Source: Anaerolineae bacterium (GTDB lineage Bacteria > Chloroflexota > Anaerolineae > Anaerolineales > Villigracilaceae). From it: a DNA stretch of 30,609 nucleotides. Location: positions 7,187-37,795 of the forward strand of contig JAFLCF010000015.1 of NCBI GenBank assembly GCA_017303735.1, written 5' to 3'. Positions 21,173 through 27,658 of this stretch are shown here, in pieces. Numbering within the stretch: the first letter of the stretch is position 1; each line of letters starts with the position of its first letter. The notes beneath the pieces are model-generated. The model ran no database searches. It saw only the letters and a list, made by a program, of their open reading frames with translations, and was not told where the DNA came from. The translations under genes were made by a program, and so were the position numbers.

Positions 21173-22654
21173 CTACACCTGCCAATACACGTGGATTTCG
21201 TGCTTTTTGGTGATTTGGATCTTTGAGAACAGCCGGTGCAATGTGGCGTTGACTTGTGCGGGTGGGGCTTGGCGGATGTAGGTGGGGAGGGTGGTGATTG
21301 TTTTTTGTAGGGCTTGCAGGTCGGTGAGGAGGTGGCGCTGACGGGTGGTGGCTTGTTCTTGGGTGGCGAGTTCGGTTTGGGCGCGGGTGAGGCGGGTTCT
21401 TATATTTTCGAGGCGGGTGTTGAGGGTGGGTTTGTCGATGATTTCGTCTTCGTAGAGGTCGAGCAGGCGCTTTTCTTTTTTGCGCAGGTCTGCGATCTGT
21501 TTGGTGATGAGGTCTTGATTTTGGGCGGGGGTTTTGAAGGTGAGTTTATTCACGTTTTGGATGGCTTTGATAATTTCAGGGATGACGAGGTCGAGCGCTT
21601 TGGCGTTGTTGATGTAGGTGTGCCCAGGCTTGAGCGATGAGCAGCGCCAGTATTGCCCTGCCGGTGTGACCTGTGCCCATAACACGGCGCCGCATTCGCA
21701 AGTGAGTATGCGCGTAAAGGCGCGGATGCTGAAGCCGGGCTGGGCGTTGGCGCGTCGTTTGAGTTCGGTGAGGATGCGTTGATGTGTGGCTTCATCCCAA
21801 AGGGGTGTGTGTAAGCCGACGGCGCTGACGGGGCTGGTGCCTTTGGTGCGGGTGACGGTGATGAGGCGGCGGTCGCGGTTGCGTTTGGTGATGCCGTATT
21901 GGACCCGCCCCATATAAAACGGATTGGCGAGCAGATAGCGCACGATGGAGAACCACCAGCGCTTCCCACGGGGGGAGGGGATGTTTGCGGCGTTGAGTCT
22001 TTGGGTGATGGCTGTGAGGGATAGCCCTTCGACCAGGAACCAATCTTTGATCTGGATGAGGGTGCGGGCTTGCTCGGGGACGATCTCAAGCACGGCGTTG
22101 CGGTCGTATTCTTTGCCGGGTGGTTTGCGGTAGGCGTAAGGCGGCAGACCCAAGCCGGGGTGGAGGCGTTTTTCGGTGATGCGCTTGGGCATCTTTTCGC
22201 TGTGGTGTTTTTGCAGTTTGTTGGTCTCTTGGCGTGAGATGATGTCGTGCAGTTGCACGGTGAGGCGGCGGGCGTTGATGACTTCGGCGGTGTAGTTTTC
22301 GACCGGGGTTTCGGGGGAGCTGCTGTTGTAGATTTGGATGCCATAGCCTGCGAGGGCGTCGAAGACTTGCAGCATGAGCACGCGGAAGCGGTTGAGGTCG
22401 TAGACCCAGAGCAGGTCAAATTTTCCTTTGGCGGCGTCGTCTAGCAGTTGTTTGAGTTGGGGGATGTTGCTTTCAGCATGGGCGAGGCTGATGTAGTGGG
22501 TGCGCGATTCGCCGGGGGCGATGTATTGACCGGCAAGGGTGTGCCCGTTGGCGCGGATGTATTCTGTCCCTTTTTCGAGTTGGACGGGGATGGAGGCTTT
22601 GTCTTCAGAGGCTTGGGTTTTGGTGGAGACGGCTGCCCAGATGGCGGTTTTCAT
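21173..22654 (-). CDS. Large serine recombinase (phage integrase)
   Basis: 493 residues. An N-terminal resolvase domain has catalytic Ser10 in AAVSTKTQ, and the DLNRFR motif (86-91) in place of the usual DRLxR. Then come a recombinase DNA-binding domain (YAYRKPPGKEY...GLSLTAITQRLNAANIPSPRGKRWWFSIVRYLLANPFYMG), a zinc ribbon (LTCECGAVLWAQ...YWRCSS) and a coiled coil (LRKKEKRLLDLYEDEI...). Such enzymes integrate phage DNA between attP and attB with no host factor. No clear ribosome site is seen before the ATG on this strand. The lone CxC as first ligand pair and Phe90 in place of Leu are mild departures. Confidence 0.9.
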   Translation of the reverse strand: MKTAIWAAVSTKTQASEDKASIPVQLEKGTEYIRANGHTLAGQYIAPGESRTHYISLAHAESNIPQLKQLLDDAAKGKFDLLWVYDLNRFRVLMLQVFDALAGYGIQIYNSSSPETPVENYTAEVINARRLTVQLHDIISRQETNKLQKHHSEKMPKRITEKRLHPGLGLPPYAYRKPPGKEYDRNAVLEIVPEQARTLIQIKDWFLVEGLSLTAITQRLNAANIPSPRGKRWWFSIVRYLLANPFYMGRVQYGITKRNRDRRLITVTRTKGTSPVSAVGLHTPLWDEATHQRILTELKRRANAQPGFSIRAFTRILTCECGAVLWAQVTPAGQYWRCSSLKPGHTYINNAKALDLVIPEIIKAIQNVNKLTFKTPAQNQDLITKQIADLRKKEKRLLDLYEDEIIDKPTLNTRLENIRTRLTRAQTELATQEQATTRQRHLLTDLQALQKTITTLPTYIRQAPPAQVNATLHRLFSKIQITKKHEIHVYWQV

Positions 22655-22691
22655 GGAGGTTGAGGGTTGTAGGGGCGCGGCATCGTACTCG

Positions 22692-22721
22692 TTGAGTATT
22701 TCCGCGCCCGTGTGTTAAAAT
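22692..22721 (+). promoter_or_regulatory. Promoter (extended -10) for the zinc-ribbon gene
   Basis: TTGAGT (22692-22697), an 18-base spacer, then TGTTAAAAT with TAAAAT at 22716-22721. It reads into the gene starting at 22750, which has GGAAGGAG before it. The -10 lies inside a 23-bp sequence repeated after the gene. Confidence 0.5.
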
Positions 22722-22722
22722 T
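22700..22722 (+). repeat. 23-bp direct repeat, left copy
   Basis: Contains TCCGCGCCCGTGTGTTAAAA and recurs exactly at 22950-22972, flanking a ~250-bp gene unit next to the recombinase. Its first part also pairs with GGGCGCGG at 22673, making a larger inverted repeat. Confidence 0.8.
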
Positions 22723-22749
22723 GGTAGTGGAAGGAGATGTGATAAAAAT

Positions 22750-22968
22750 ATGTTATCAATACAATTAAGTTCAAAAGAAGAAAAATGCCCGATATGCCAA
22801 AAAGAAAACTCGGCGTATGCAATGAGCGAAATTTTACCTATATCTGATGGCGTGCATTTAATTTTGAATACGCTTTGCGTTGGATGTGGTCATCAGCGTC
22901 ATATTGTAGCAATAGTTGAAATTAAGGACAGCGACCGCCTTCTGCAACATTCCGCGCCCGTGTGTTAA
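22750..22968 (+). CDS. 72-aa zinc-ribbon protein between direct repeats
   Basis: GGAAGGAG lies about 14 bases upstream of ATG, a long spacing. The protein MLSIQLSSKEEKCPICQKENSAY has Cys pairs CPIC (13-16) and CVGCGH (43-48), a two-knuckle zinc ribbon, with a short C-terminal helix. The last residues HSAPVC and the stop are encoded by the right copy of the 23-bp repeat. It is on the opposite strand to recombinase and repressor and probably has its own promoter. Role unknown; small zinc ribbons next to recombinases can be directionality or regulatory factors, which is only a suggestion. Confidence 0.6.
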   Translation: MLSIQLSSKEEKCPICQKENSAYAMSEILPISDGVHLILNTLCVGCGHQRHIVAIVEIKDSDRLLQHSAPVC

Positions 22969-22972
22969 AATT
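22950..22972 (+). repeat. 23-bp direct repeat, right copy
   Basis: Exact copy of 22700-22722. Here it supplies the last codons and stop of the zinc-ribbon gene. No -35 box lies at the right distance, so it is probably not a promoter here. Confidence 0.8.
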
Positions 22973-23041
22973 TCTTTCTTCGTGCTACCGTTTGGCGTAA
23001 TATCGTGAATATATTCCTGTTACGAGCAGAAATATATTCCC

Positions 23042-23079
23042 AAAAAGGTCCCTCCCATTTCCGGAGGGACCTTTTTTTT
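23042..23079. terminator. Bidirectional intrinsic terminator
   Basis: GGTCCCTCC (23047-23055) pairs with GGAGGGACC (23063-23071), with AAAAA before and eight T after. It ends transcripts of the zinc-ribbon gene (+) and of the repressor operon (-); the stop codon of the membrane gene on the minus strand lies in the T-run. Confidence 0.9.
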
Positions 23080-23470
23080 ATCCCTTTTGGATGATGGCGG
23101 TGTTTAGGGCTTCGGTGATTTTTGTGATGTATGCCTGGTCTTTGGATTGCAGGGCTTTGACTTCGCCTGCGGCGGTGGCAAGTTGTAGGACGTAGAAGGG
23201 TTTGGCGGCGATGAGGACGTAGGCGCTGGGGGCGGCGATCATAATGCCTATGATGAGGGAGCCGATGTTTTCTTGCATATCAGCGATGCCAAAGAGGAAG
23301 AGCATTAAGCCAAATAGAAAGCCGATGCCGGGCAGGCAACCGCTGGGAGATTGAGATGTGGCACCGACCGAGGTGATGTTGGCAATGGGGTAGGTTTTGC
23401 CTTCGATGACGGCGCGCAGGTTGGTGATCTTGACTTGGGTGTCTTCGTAGATGATGGTTTCTTCGGGCAT
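23078..23470 (-). CDS. DUF6232-like membrane protein
   Basis: 130 residues: MPEETIIYEDTQVKITNLRAVIEGKTYPIANITSV is the typical opening of DUF6232-type proteins (a short beta domain), then two apolar segments (GIGFLFGLMLFLFGIAD and IGSLIIGIMIAAPSAYVLIAA) and a cytoplasmic tail with YVLQLATAAGEVKALQSKDQAYITKITEALN. GGAGG precedes the ATG on the minus strand. It follows the repressor in one operon, so it is likely made in the lysogen. Function unknown; a superinfection-exclusion role is a guess from context. Confidence 0.6.
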   Translation of the reverse strand: MPEETIIYEDTQVKITNLRAVIEGKTYPIANITSVGATSQSPSGCLPGIGFLFGLMLFLFGIADMQENIGSLIIGIMIAAPSAYVLIAAKPFYVLQLATAAGEVKALQSKDQAYITKITEALNTAIIQKG

Positions 23471-23488
23471 GGGTTCCTCCTATTAATT

Positions 23489-23511
23489 GGGCGCGGAGAC
23501 CGCGCCCCTAC
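23489..23511. repeat. GGGCGCGG/CCGCGCCC palindromic repeat
   Basis: GGGCGCGG, AGA, CCGCGCCCCTAC. A near-identical copy (GGA loop) is at 27718-27740 and a related half-pair spans 22669-22709. Looks like a short REP-type genomic repeat of host origin. Confidence 0.7.
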
Positions 23512-23515
23512 GTTT

Positions 23516-23722
23516 TTATAGCCAGTGGATGCGTTTGGGTTGCAGGCGGCGCGGGACGGGGACGACGAGAAAGTGAACGAAGATAAAGCTGTACAGAATT
23601 GCATAATAGACCCGCTGCTGAAGACGATACAGGCGGGCTTTTGATATTAGGAGTTGGCGTTGAAGCGGGCTGAGACGATTCCAATAATGTACCAATAACT
23701 TCCATTCGGGATCGTGGGTCAT
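23516..23722 (-). CDS. 68-aa repressor-operon membrane peptide
   Basis: ATG overlaps the repressor stop (ATGA), a mark of translational coupling. A basic N-terminal helix (WNRLSPLQRQLLISKARLYRLQQRV) is followed by one membrane segment (YYAILYSFIFVHFLVVPVP) and a basic end (RRLQPKRIHWL). No family is recognised. Expression with the repressor suggests a lysogen function. Confidence 0.5.
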   Translation of the reverse strand: MTHDPEWKLLVHYWNRLSPLQRQLLISKARLYRLQQRVYYAILYSFIFVHFLVVPVPRRLQPKRIHWL

Positions 23723-24075
23723 TTTTTCTTTTTGAAATAATACTTTTCTCCCTGTTCGCGCAGGGCGCGGCGGGACTCGTTGGACAGATCGTTCCAGATG
23801 GTTTGCAAATAGAGCAGGTCAATATCGGGGCGCGGCTTGCCGAGGACATCGTACACCTCGACGCCGAGTTTCATTGCGAGCTTCAAAAGATTATCGCCTT
23901 CGGGTTGTCTTCCCTCGTTCCACCACATAGAAATTGTGGATTGAGAGACGCCAATATATGCGGCAAACTCTTTGACTGTTCTTCTCCCGCCCTCTCTTTG
24001 CTGCCATTCCAGAAACTTATTTTCTAGGAATTTTGAGAAGGTCATTTGTTCTATTTTACTTTGTAAATCTAGCAT
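23719..24075 (-). CDS. Phage repressor (XRE-type HTH)
   Basis: 118 residues from ATG at 24075 (MLDLQSKIEQ), preferred because the longer frame would run through the promoter region and an AAGGG site precedes this ATG. A helix-turn-helix lies at about residues 32-56 (RTVKEFAAYIGVSQSTISMWWNEGRQPE), followed by LLKLAMKLGVEVYDVLGKP. There is no LexA-like peptidase domain, so induction would not be by self-cleavage. It is divergent from a Cro-like gene across an operator that overlaps the promoter, the classic lysis-lysogeny switch. Confidence 0.82.
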   Translation of the reverse strand: MLDLQSKIEQMTFSKFLENKFLEWQQREGGRRTVKEFAAYIGVSQSTISMWWNEGRQPEGDNLLKLAMKLGVEVYDVLGKPRPDIDLLYLQTIWNDLSNESRRALREQGEKYYFKKKK

Positions 24076-24085
24076 GTAAACACCC

Positions 24086-24122
24086 TTGACAAATATAACC
24101 CTTTGGTGTATTTTAATTACAC
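24086..24122 (+). promoter_or_regulatory. Early promoter with overlapping operator
   Basis: TTGACA (24086-24091), 17-base spacer, TATTTT (24109-24114): near-consensus. An imperfect palindrome GTGTATTTTAATTACAC (24106-24122) covers the -10 and start region, suited to repression. On the minus strand TATATT (24092-24097) may be the -10 for the repressor. Confidence 0.72.
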
Positions 24123-24135
24123 TGTGATTAATAAA

Positions 24136-24217
24136 CCTCGTAGGAAATAGTGACACACGAGGAATTAGGCGGAAACGCCGAAAAAATCGCTCCTAGGGCT
24201 TCTGTGAGGCGTCTAGG
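24136..24217 (+). promoter_or_regulatory. Structured leader of the early transcript
   Basis: Three hairpins in a row: CCTCGT/ACGAGG (24136-24162), GGCG-GAAA-CGCC with a GNRA loop (24168-24179), and CCTAG/CTAGG (24192-24217). They lie between the early promoter and the Cro-like gene. Antitermination site or processing site is possible; no known class is recognised. Confidence 0.4.
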
Positions 24218-24244
24218 GGCATCCACGGAAGGAATTGAGAAAGC

Positions 24245-24697
24245 ATGGCAAAGAACAATCCTATTCAAAAGTTAGAAGTGGTGCGCGGCGAGTTGGAGAT
24301 GACCAAGGGCGCATTTGCCGAGGTCTTGGGCATTTCGCGCATGTGGTACGACCAGATCTTGAACGAAGGCAAAACCATTGACCCGAAAACCTTGAACATG
24401 GTTTGTGTTGACCATGTTGGCACGCCGGTCGGTGATCTGGCAGTGGAGTTGATGATCGCCTGGCATGGTCGCCAGAATGTGCCGTGTGTGTGTCAGACTG
24501 AATTAGGGGATTGTGGTCCCTGCCCGAAGCATGGCGACGTGAAGACCTTTATGGAATTCCTTGAAGGGTGCGACATTCAAGACCTTTCTGTCAGCGTGCC
24601 GATGTTCTCGCCTGAGCAAAAATCCATTTTGCGCCAGTTCATCCAACAGCGCAGTGACAAGCAATTCAAAGCCATGAAGGCGGGGGTGGCAGCATGA
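24245..24697 (+). CDS. Cro-like early regulator
   Basis: 150 residues after GGAAGGA. N-terminal HTH (about 15-40: LEMTKGAFAEVLGISRMWYDQILNEGKTI). The middle holds a Cys/His cluster (CVCQTELGDCGPCPKHG, about 82-98) that may bind zinc, and the end is helical (SPEQKSILRQFIQQRSDKQF). It is the first gene of the early operon, divergent from the repressor, where Cro sits in lambdoid phages. The extra Cys-rich C-terminal part is unusual for Cro, which is about 60-70 residues. Confidence 0.62.
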   Translation: MAKNNPIQKLEVVRGELEMTKGAFAEVLGISRMWYDQILNEGKTIDPKTLNMVCVDHVGTPVGDLAVELMIAWHGRQNVPCVCQTELGDCGPCPKHGDVKTFMEFLEGCDIQDLSVSVPMFSPEQKSILRQFIQQRSDKQFKAMKAGVAA

Positions 24698-24900
24698 TCG
24701 GCGTCTTACAAATCAACAAGGAATATGTGGCGGCTTTCATGTACGTCAACTGCCAGGGTTGCGGCGATCCGTTGGTTACCGAAGAAAGCCGACTTAATGG
24801 ATATTGCAAAGACTGTCTCACGCTCACCGAAGAAGACCTTGAATTCATTGATTCCTTCGACCCATACGGGCAACCCATTTTGAGCGGGGTGGCGGCATGA
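24694..24900 (+). CDS. 68-aa zinc-ribbon protein
   Basis: ATG overlaps the stop of the Cro-like gene (ATGA). Cys pairs CQGC (20-23) and CKDC (38-41) form a zinc ribbon, followed by an acidic end (LTEEDLEFIDSFDPYGQP). Both its ends overlap neighbours by four bases, so it is coupled in the early operon. No family is recognised. Confidence 0.6.
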   Translation: MIGVLQINKEYVAAFMYVNCQGCGDPLVTEESRLNGYCKDCLTLTEEDLEFIDSFDPYGQPILSGVAA

Positions 24901-25331
24901 AAGGCAAACGAAACGACGCCCTGCGCGATGCGGTTTTGGAATACTTCCGCGAATATCACAAAGCGACTAATCACATGCCCACCATGCAAGACTGTGCCGA
25001 CGTGCTGGGTGTAACCCGTCAGATCGTAAAGCATTATGTCAATGGTTTTGAGCGCCAAGGCATTATGAAGATTGTCTCGCGGCGGGTGTACTTCTGCAAT
25101 GGTCAAGGTGAGGTTACAGACCAGCGCAAGATCAGCAGCGCCGAAACAAACGCAAAGAAAGCCGAAGCGGGCAAAAAGGTGGCAAAGATGCTGCGCACTG
25201 GCACCAGTCGCAAAGGGGCTGGCACCATCGCAGAGCGAATCGAGGCAATTGTCAACCGGGCGAAACAAGAAGGCAGTATCTACTATTCGCGCCCGCAGGT
25301 TGTAGTGTTGAATGGTGAAAAGGTAGGTTAG
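24897..25331 (+). CDS. Winged-helix regulator (early)
   Basis: 144 residues. The N-terminal ~65 residues (LRDAVLEYFREYHKATNHMPTMQDCADVLGVTRQIVKHYVNGFERQGIMKIVSRRVYF) look like the LexA/MarR-type winged helix that begins with 'I..Y....G.MPT..EIA...G.S...V..H...L...G.I'. The remainder is basic and helical with no peptidase motif. Likely a DNA-binding regulator of early or replication genes. Confidence 0.62.
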   Translation: MKGKRNDALRDAVLEYFREYHKATNHMPTMQDCADVLGVTRQIVKHYVNGFERQGIMKIVSRRVYFCNGQGEVTDQRKISSAETNAKKAEAGKKVAKMLRTGTSRKGAGTIAERIEAIVNRAKQEGSIYYSRPQVVVLNGEKVG

Positions 25332-25333
25332 AT

Positions 25334-25768
25334 ATGACGAACGCATTTGAAATTCCGGTTCCGGTGATTGCACAAAGCCCAGATGATCTGTATGTGCAGG
25401 TGATGAACAAAATTCAGGCGGGCTACGATCTGCACTCGCCAACGGCGCCCTTGCTTGGCAATTTGGTGACGTGGGTGGTGTTTGTGCCGAGTATTTATAC
25501 CTATGTGTTGGTGTACCAAAAAGACATTCAAACCTTTGCCGAGAAGATACAGTCGCTTTCGGCGCGTGGGTATGACCAGGTCTTTGCGGCGTTTGAGTTC
25601 AAGGGCTATGCCTGCCAGTGGATGGCGAAGGAGCAGCCGAGCAGCTTTGCAGATGTTTTGCAGAAGCCGCATGTTTCGCAGACGCCTGTGCATGCTTTCA
25701 ATTTGGTGGAGGGCGTTCAACACATTGGGCGCTTTTCATTTCTTGATTGTTCCTTGGGAGGTGCGTGA
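25334..25768 (+). CDS. 144-aa hypothetical early protein
   Basis: Two bases after the previous stop, with weak AGGTTAG site. It has an alpha/beta look: FEIPVPVIAQSPDDLYVQVMNKIQAGYDL, LVTWVVFVPSIYTYVLVYQ, KIQSLSARGYDQVFAAFEFKGYACQWMAK. The 'L...GYD..H...L....WVV' pattern suggests a small substrate- or ssDNA-binding fold, but nothing is recognised. The stop overlaps the next ATG. Confidence 0.55.
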   Translation: MTNAFEIPVPVIAQSPDDLYVQVMNKIQAGYDLHSPTAPLLGNLVTWVVFVPSIYTYVLVYQKDIQTFAEKIQSLSARGYDQVFAAFEFKGYACQWMAKEQPSSFADVLQKPHVSQTPVHAFNLVEGVQHIGRFSFLDCSLGGA

Positions 25769-25977
25769 TGACCGTTTTTGGCAAGCCGCCTGTTGACGTG
25801 GAAGAAGTGCTGGCGCATGTGCTGGCTTGGGGGCTTGAGAATGGTGTGGTGGCGGTCTCTGAAGCAGAAGTGGTGGAGATCGTGGCGCAGTACGAAGGCG
25901 ACGCCGTGCCGGAGCCGTTTGAGTTGGTGGCAGTTGAGCCATTTGTGGAGCGCCGTAAGCAAGTTGCGGTTTCATAA
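25768..25977 (+). CDS. 69-aa acidic hypothetical
   Basis: ATG at 25768 sits in TGATG with GGAGG 7-8 bases before it (the earlier in-frame ATG lies inside the previous gene and lacks a site). The protein MTVFGKPPVDVEEVLAHVLAWGLENGVVAVSEAEVVEIVAQY is acidic and helical with a Val-rich end. No family is recognised. Confidence 0.6.
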   Translation: MTVFGKPPVDVEEVLAHVLAWGLENGVVAVSEAEVVEIVAQYEGDAVPEPFELVAVEPFVERRKQVAVS

Positions 25978-26006
25978 TCTAATTGTAGGTGAAGAAAGTA
26001 GTTCCG

Positions 26007-26468
26007 ATGATTTCCGACATATTTCCGACAGTGTATTTAGTGGTTTTGGTGGAATTGCTTTTTGGAATTGGCTACGACCAGGTTGTTAAATGGGCACATG
26101 CGAACAATGCTTGGCATGTTTCGATCAGTGTGATCATTGGTGTGTTTGTGACCTGCGCCTTGTTTGTTGGTTTCATGTTCGATAAGGTGCTGCCGGTGTG
26201 GGTGTTCGGGCTGGTCTTGGTGGCTTGTTTTTCGGCGAGCGGTCTGCCGATGGCGGTTGGTAGTTTGCGCCGTGACGTGAAGGATAAGAAGAAAAAACGT
26301 CCGCTTGGGAAGTATGGCGCGAAAATCCGCGATGAAGTGACGATGGAATTGAATGTGATGGCAAGTGAACTTTCGGAGCAGGTGAAGGCAGATACCTTGA
26401 GCGTGCGCGATCTGCCGGATATTGTGAACCGCTTGCACCACATGAAAAGCATGTTGAAGATGATGTAA
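26007..26468 (+). CDS. 153-aa membrane protein (three helices)
   Basis: Start uncertain: ATG 26007 (MISDIFPTVYL) with a weak GAAG AAAG site is chosen; GTG at 25989 would add six residues. Apolar segments at about 8-25 (YLVVLVELLFGIGY), 37-57 (HVSISVIIGVFVTCALFVGFM) and 63-82 (VWVFGLVLVACFSASGLPMAV) are followed by a basic linker (RRDVKDKKKKRPLGKYG) and a helical tail with Met- and Glu-rich heptads. Small multi-helix proteins occur in early regions of episomal phages. No family is recognised. Confidence 0.55.
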   Translation: MISDIFPTVYLVVLVELLFGIGYDQVVKWAHANNAWHVSISVIIGVFVTCALFVGFMFDKVLPVWVFGLVLVACFSASGLPMAVGSLRRDVKDKKKKRPLGKYGAKIRDEVTMELNVMASELSEQVKADTLSVRDLPDIVNRLHHMKSMLKMM

Positions 26469-26670
26469 GCCACAACGCGCAATGCGTTCGGGCTGCCGGG
26501 GACGCAGAACGCGCGGTGAGTATCTGAAAAGGAGTCTGGTGAGTCGGGCAACTGTTCAGGTGACGTAGTAACTCCAATACTGGCAGATAATTCTCCTCCT
26601 TGTTCGACGGTGTGACCGGTTTCAGACGCCGGTCACACCCCGAGGGGAGGCATGAGGAAAGAAGGTTGAT
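26469..26670 (+). other. Intergenic region with 11-bp hairpin
   Basis: About 200 bases without a convincing gene. GGTGTGACCGG (26609-26619) pairs perfectly with CCGGTCACACC (26629-26639) across a nine-base loop, with no T-run. It may be an operator, a processing stem or part of a leader for the next gene. A 28-codon Arg-rich frame at 26482-26568 has no ribosome site and is not called. Confidence 0.5.
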
Positions 26671-27090
26671 ATGCCAAAAGAACTTAACGAAATTCAACTG
26701 CAAAATGAAGTGATGTTTATTATCAACATGCACAAGGGTGAGAAGAACCCGATTGACCGTTGGACGTTTGCGCGGAAAGTTTTCGGTGATGATGCGGTGA
26801 CGGAAGAGACAAAGAACGACAGTAACCGCTATGACCGCCGGGTGCGTGACATGCTTGAATGGCTGCGGGTAAATAAAAAGATGCTGATCTGCAATCTCGG
26901 TGCTGGGCATGGATATTACCTTGCGACCAGCCGCGAAGAGTATGACCGCTGGCGCGCTTATTACCTCGGACCGTCGATTACCAAGTATCAGGTGATTTCG
27001 GTGACAGACGAAGTTGCTGATGAGGCTTTTGGAAAGAGGGAGCCTCAGCCGAAGCCGACGCCTGAAGGTCAGTTTGCATTTTTCTCATGA
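26671..27090 (+). CDS. 139-aa early protein with winged-helix-like core
   Basis: AAGAAGG precedes ATG (MPKELNEIQL). A segment PIDRWTFARKVFGDDAVTEETKNDSNRYDRRVRDMLEWLRVNKKMLICNLGAGHGYYLATSREEYDRWRAYY follows the pattern 'R..F...F.........R.VR..IE.LR....IC......GYYLA.s.eE', seen in phage HTH proteins that precede replication genes. A DNA-binding role is likely but unproven. The Pro-rich C-terminus ends GQFAFFS; its stop overlaps the next ATG. Confidence 0.6.
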   Translation: MPKELNEIQLQNEVMFIINMHKGEKNPIDRWTFARKVFGDDAVTEETKNDSNRYDRRVRDMLEWLRVNKKMLICNLGAGHGYYLATSREEYDRWRAYYLGPSITKYQVISVTDEVADEAFGKREPQPKPTPEGQFAFFS

Positions 27091-27224
27091 CCTGTCCGTT
27101 CTGTGAAAGTGACGATGTAAATCTTTTGGTGAAGCAAGCAGGAAGGAGCTTGTATGAATGCGGTACTTGTTGTCTTGTTTTGGATATTACTTGGTTTGTT
27201 CACCGTGCTTTTGGCTGGGCGTGA
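27087..27224 (+). CDS. 45-aa zinc-ribbon peptide
   Basis: ATG overlaps the previous stop (ATGA). MTCPFCESDDVNLLVKQAGRSLYECGTCCLVLDITWF has CPFC and CGTC knuckles, about 20 residues apart, a compact zinc ribbon. It overlaps the next small gene by 71 bases in another frame. The ordered Cys pairs and coupling support it. Confidence 0.55.
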   Translation: MTCPFCESDDVNLLVKQAGRSLYECGTCCLVLDITWFVHRAFGWA

Positions 27225-27246
27225 GCTGCGTGAGGTGAAGAAATGA
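27154..27246 (+). CDS. 30-aa membrane peptide overlapping the zinc-ribbon gene
   Basis: GGAAGGAG (27141-27148) lies five bases before ATG, one of the best ribosome sites in the region. The frame encodes MNAVLVVLFWILLGLFTVLLAGRELREVKK, a single membrane helix with a charged C-terminus. It runs in a different frame from the zinc-ribbon peptide, and its stop overlaps the ATG of the next gene. Both products are plausible; this one has the better start. Confidence 0.5.
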   Translation: MNAVLVVLFWILLGLFTVLLAGRELREVKK

Positions 27247-27482
27247 CACTCCCGCCCGTTCATAATGTGGCAGACATCCGCCCGAACTTTCGTGATGACA
27301 TCCATCGCACGCTTTCAGGTATTTACCTGCCCGCCTCGGTGTTGATGGCTGACCGTTACATGCGCACCGGCTTTGCCTTGGCGCTCTCATCAGTGGCGAT
27401 TAATTACGGCATTAACCCGAGTAGTTTTCTAAAGCCCGAAGATGTGCAGCTTTTGAAATGTTATCCCGACAGTGTCGGATAA
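27243..27482 (+). CDS. 79-aa hypothetical early protein
   Basis: ATG overlaps the stop of the membrane peptide (ATGA) and GAGGTGAAG lies just upstream. MTLPPVHNVADIRPNFRDDIHRTLSGIYLPASVLMADRYMRTGFALALSSVAINYGINPSSFLKPEDV is mostly soluble and ends CYPDSVG. No family is recognised. Confidence 0.55.
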   Translation: MTLPPVHNVADIRPNFRDDIHRTLSGIYLPASVLMADRYMRTGFALALSSVAINYGINPSSFLKPEDVQLLKCYPDSVG

Positions 27483-27507
27483 GAAATTGTTAGGTACAGG
27501 TGAAGAA

Positions 27508-27630
27508 ATGAACCTAAAAAATATTAGTGGTTGCTTGGTCGGGTTGGTTGAGTTGGTCTTGTTCGGATTCGTTATTTCGTACCCGGTCTTGCTTTTGTTT
27601 TTGTGGGCGTTAGATCATAACGCTCGGTAG
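27508..27630 (+). CDS. 40-aa membrane peptide
   Basis: GGTGAAGAA precedes ATG. MNLKNISGCLVGLVELVLFGFVISYPVLLLFLWALDHNAR carries one or two tightly spaced membrane segments. It is one of several short membrane peptides in the early region. No family is recognised. Confidence 0.45.
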   Translation: MNLKNISGCLVGLVELVLFGFVISYPVLLLFLWALDHNAR

Positions 27631-27658
27631 TTTATCAATCGTTCAACGGAAGGACGAC

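Noticed and set aside
21550..22419. 289-codon minus-strand frame over the serine recombinase
   Set aside because: Ser/Pro/Thr-rich out-of-frame product of the recombinase gene.
23719..24156. Longer repressor starting at 24156
   Set aside because: The extra 27 codons run through the early promoter and operator; ATG 24075 has a ribosome site.
26482..26568. 28-codon Arg-rich frame in the gap before 26671
   Set aside because: No ribosome site and no coupling to neighbours.
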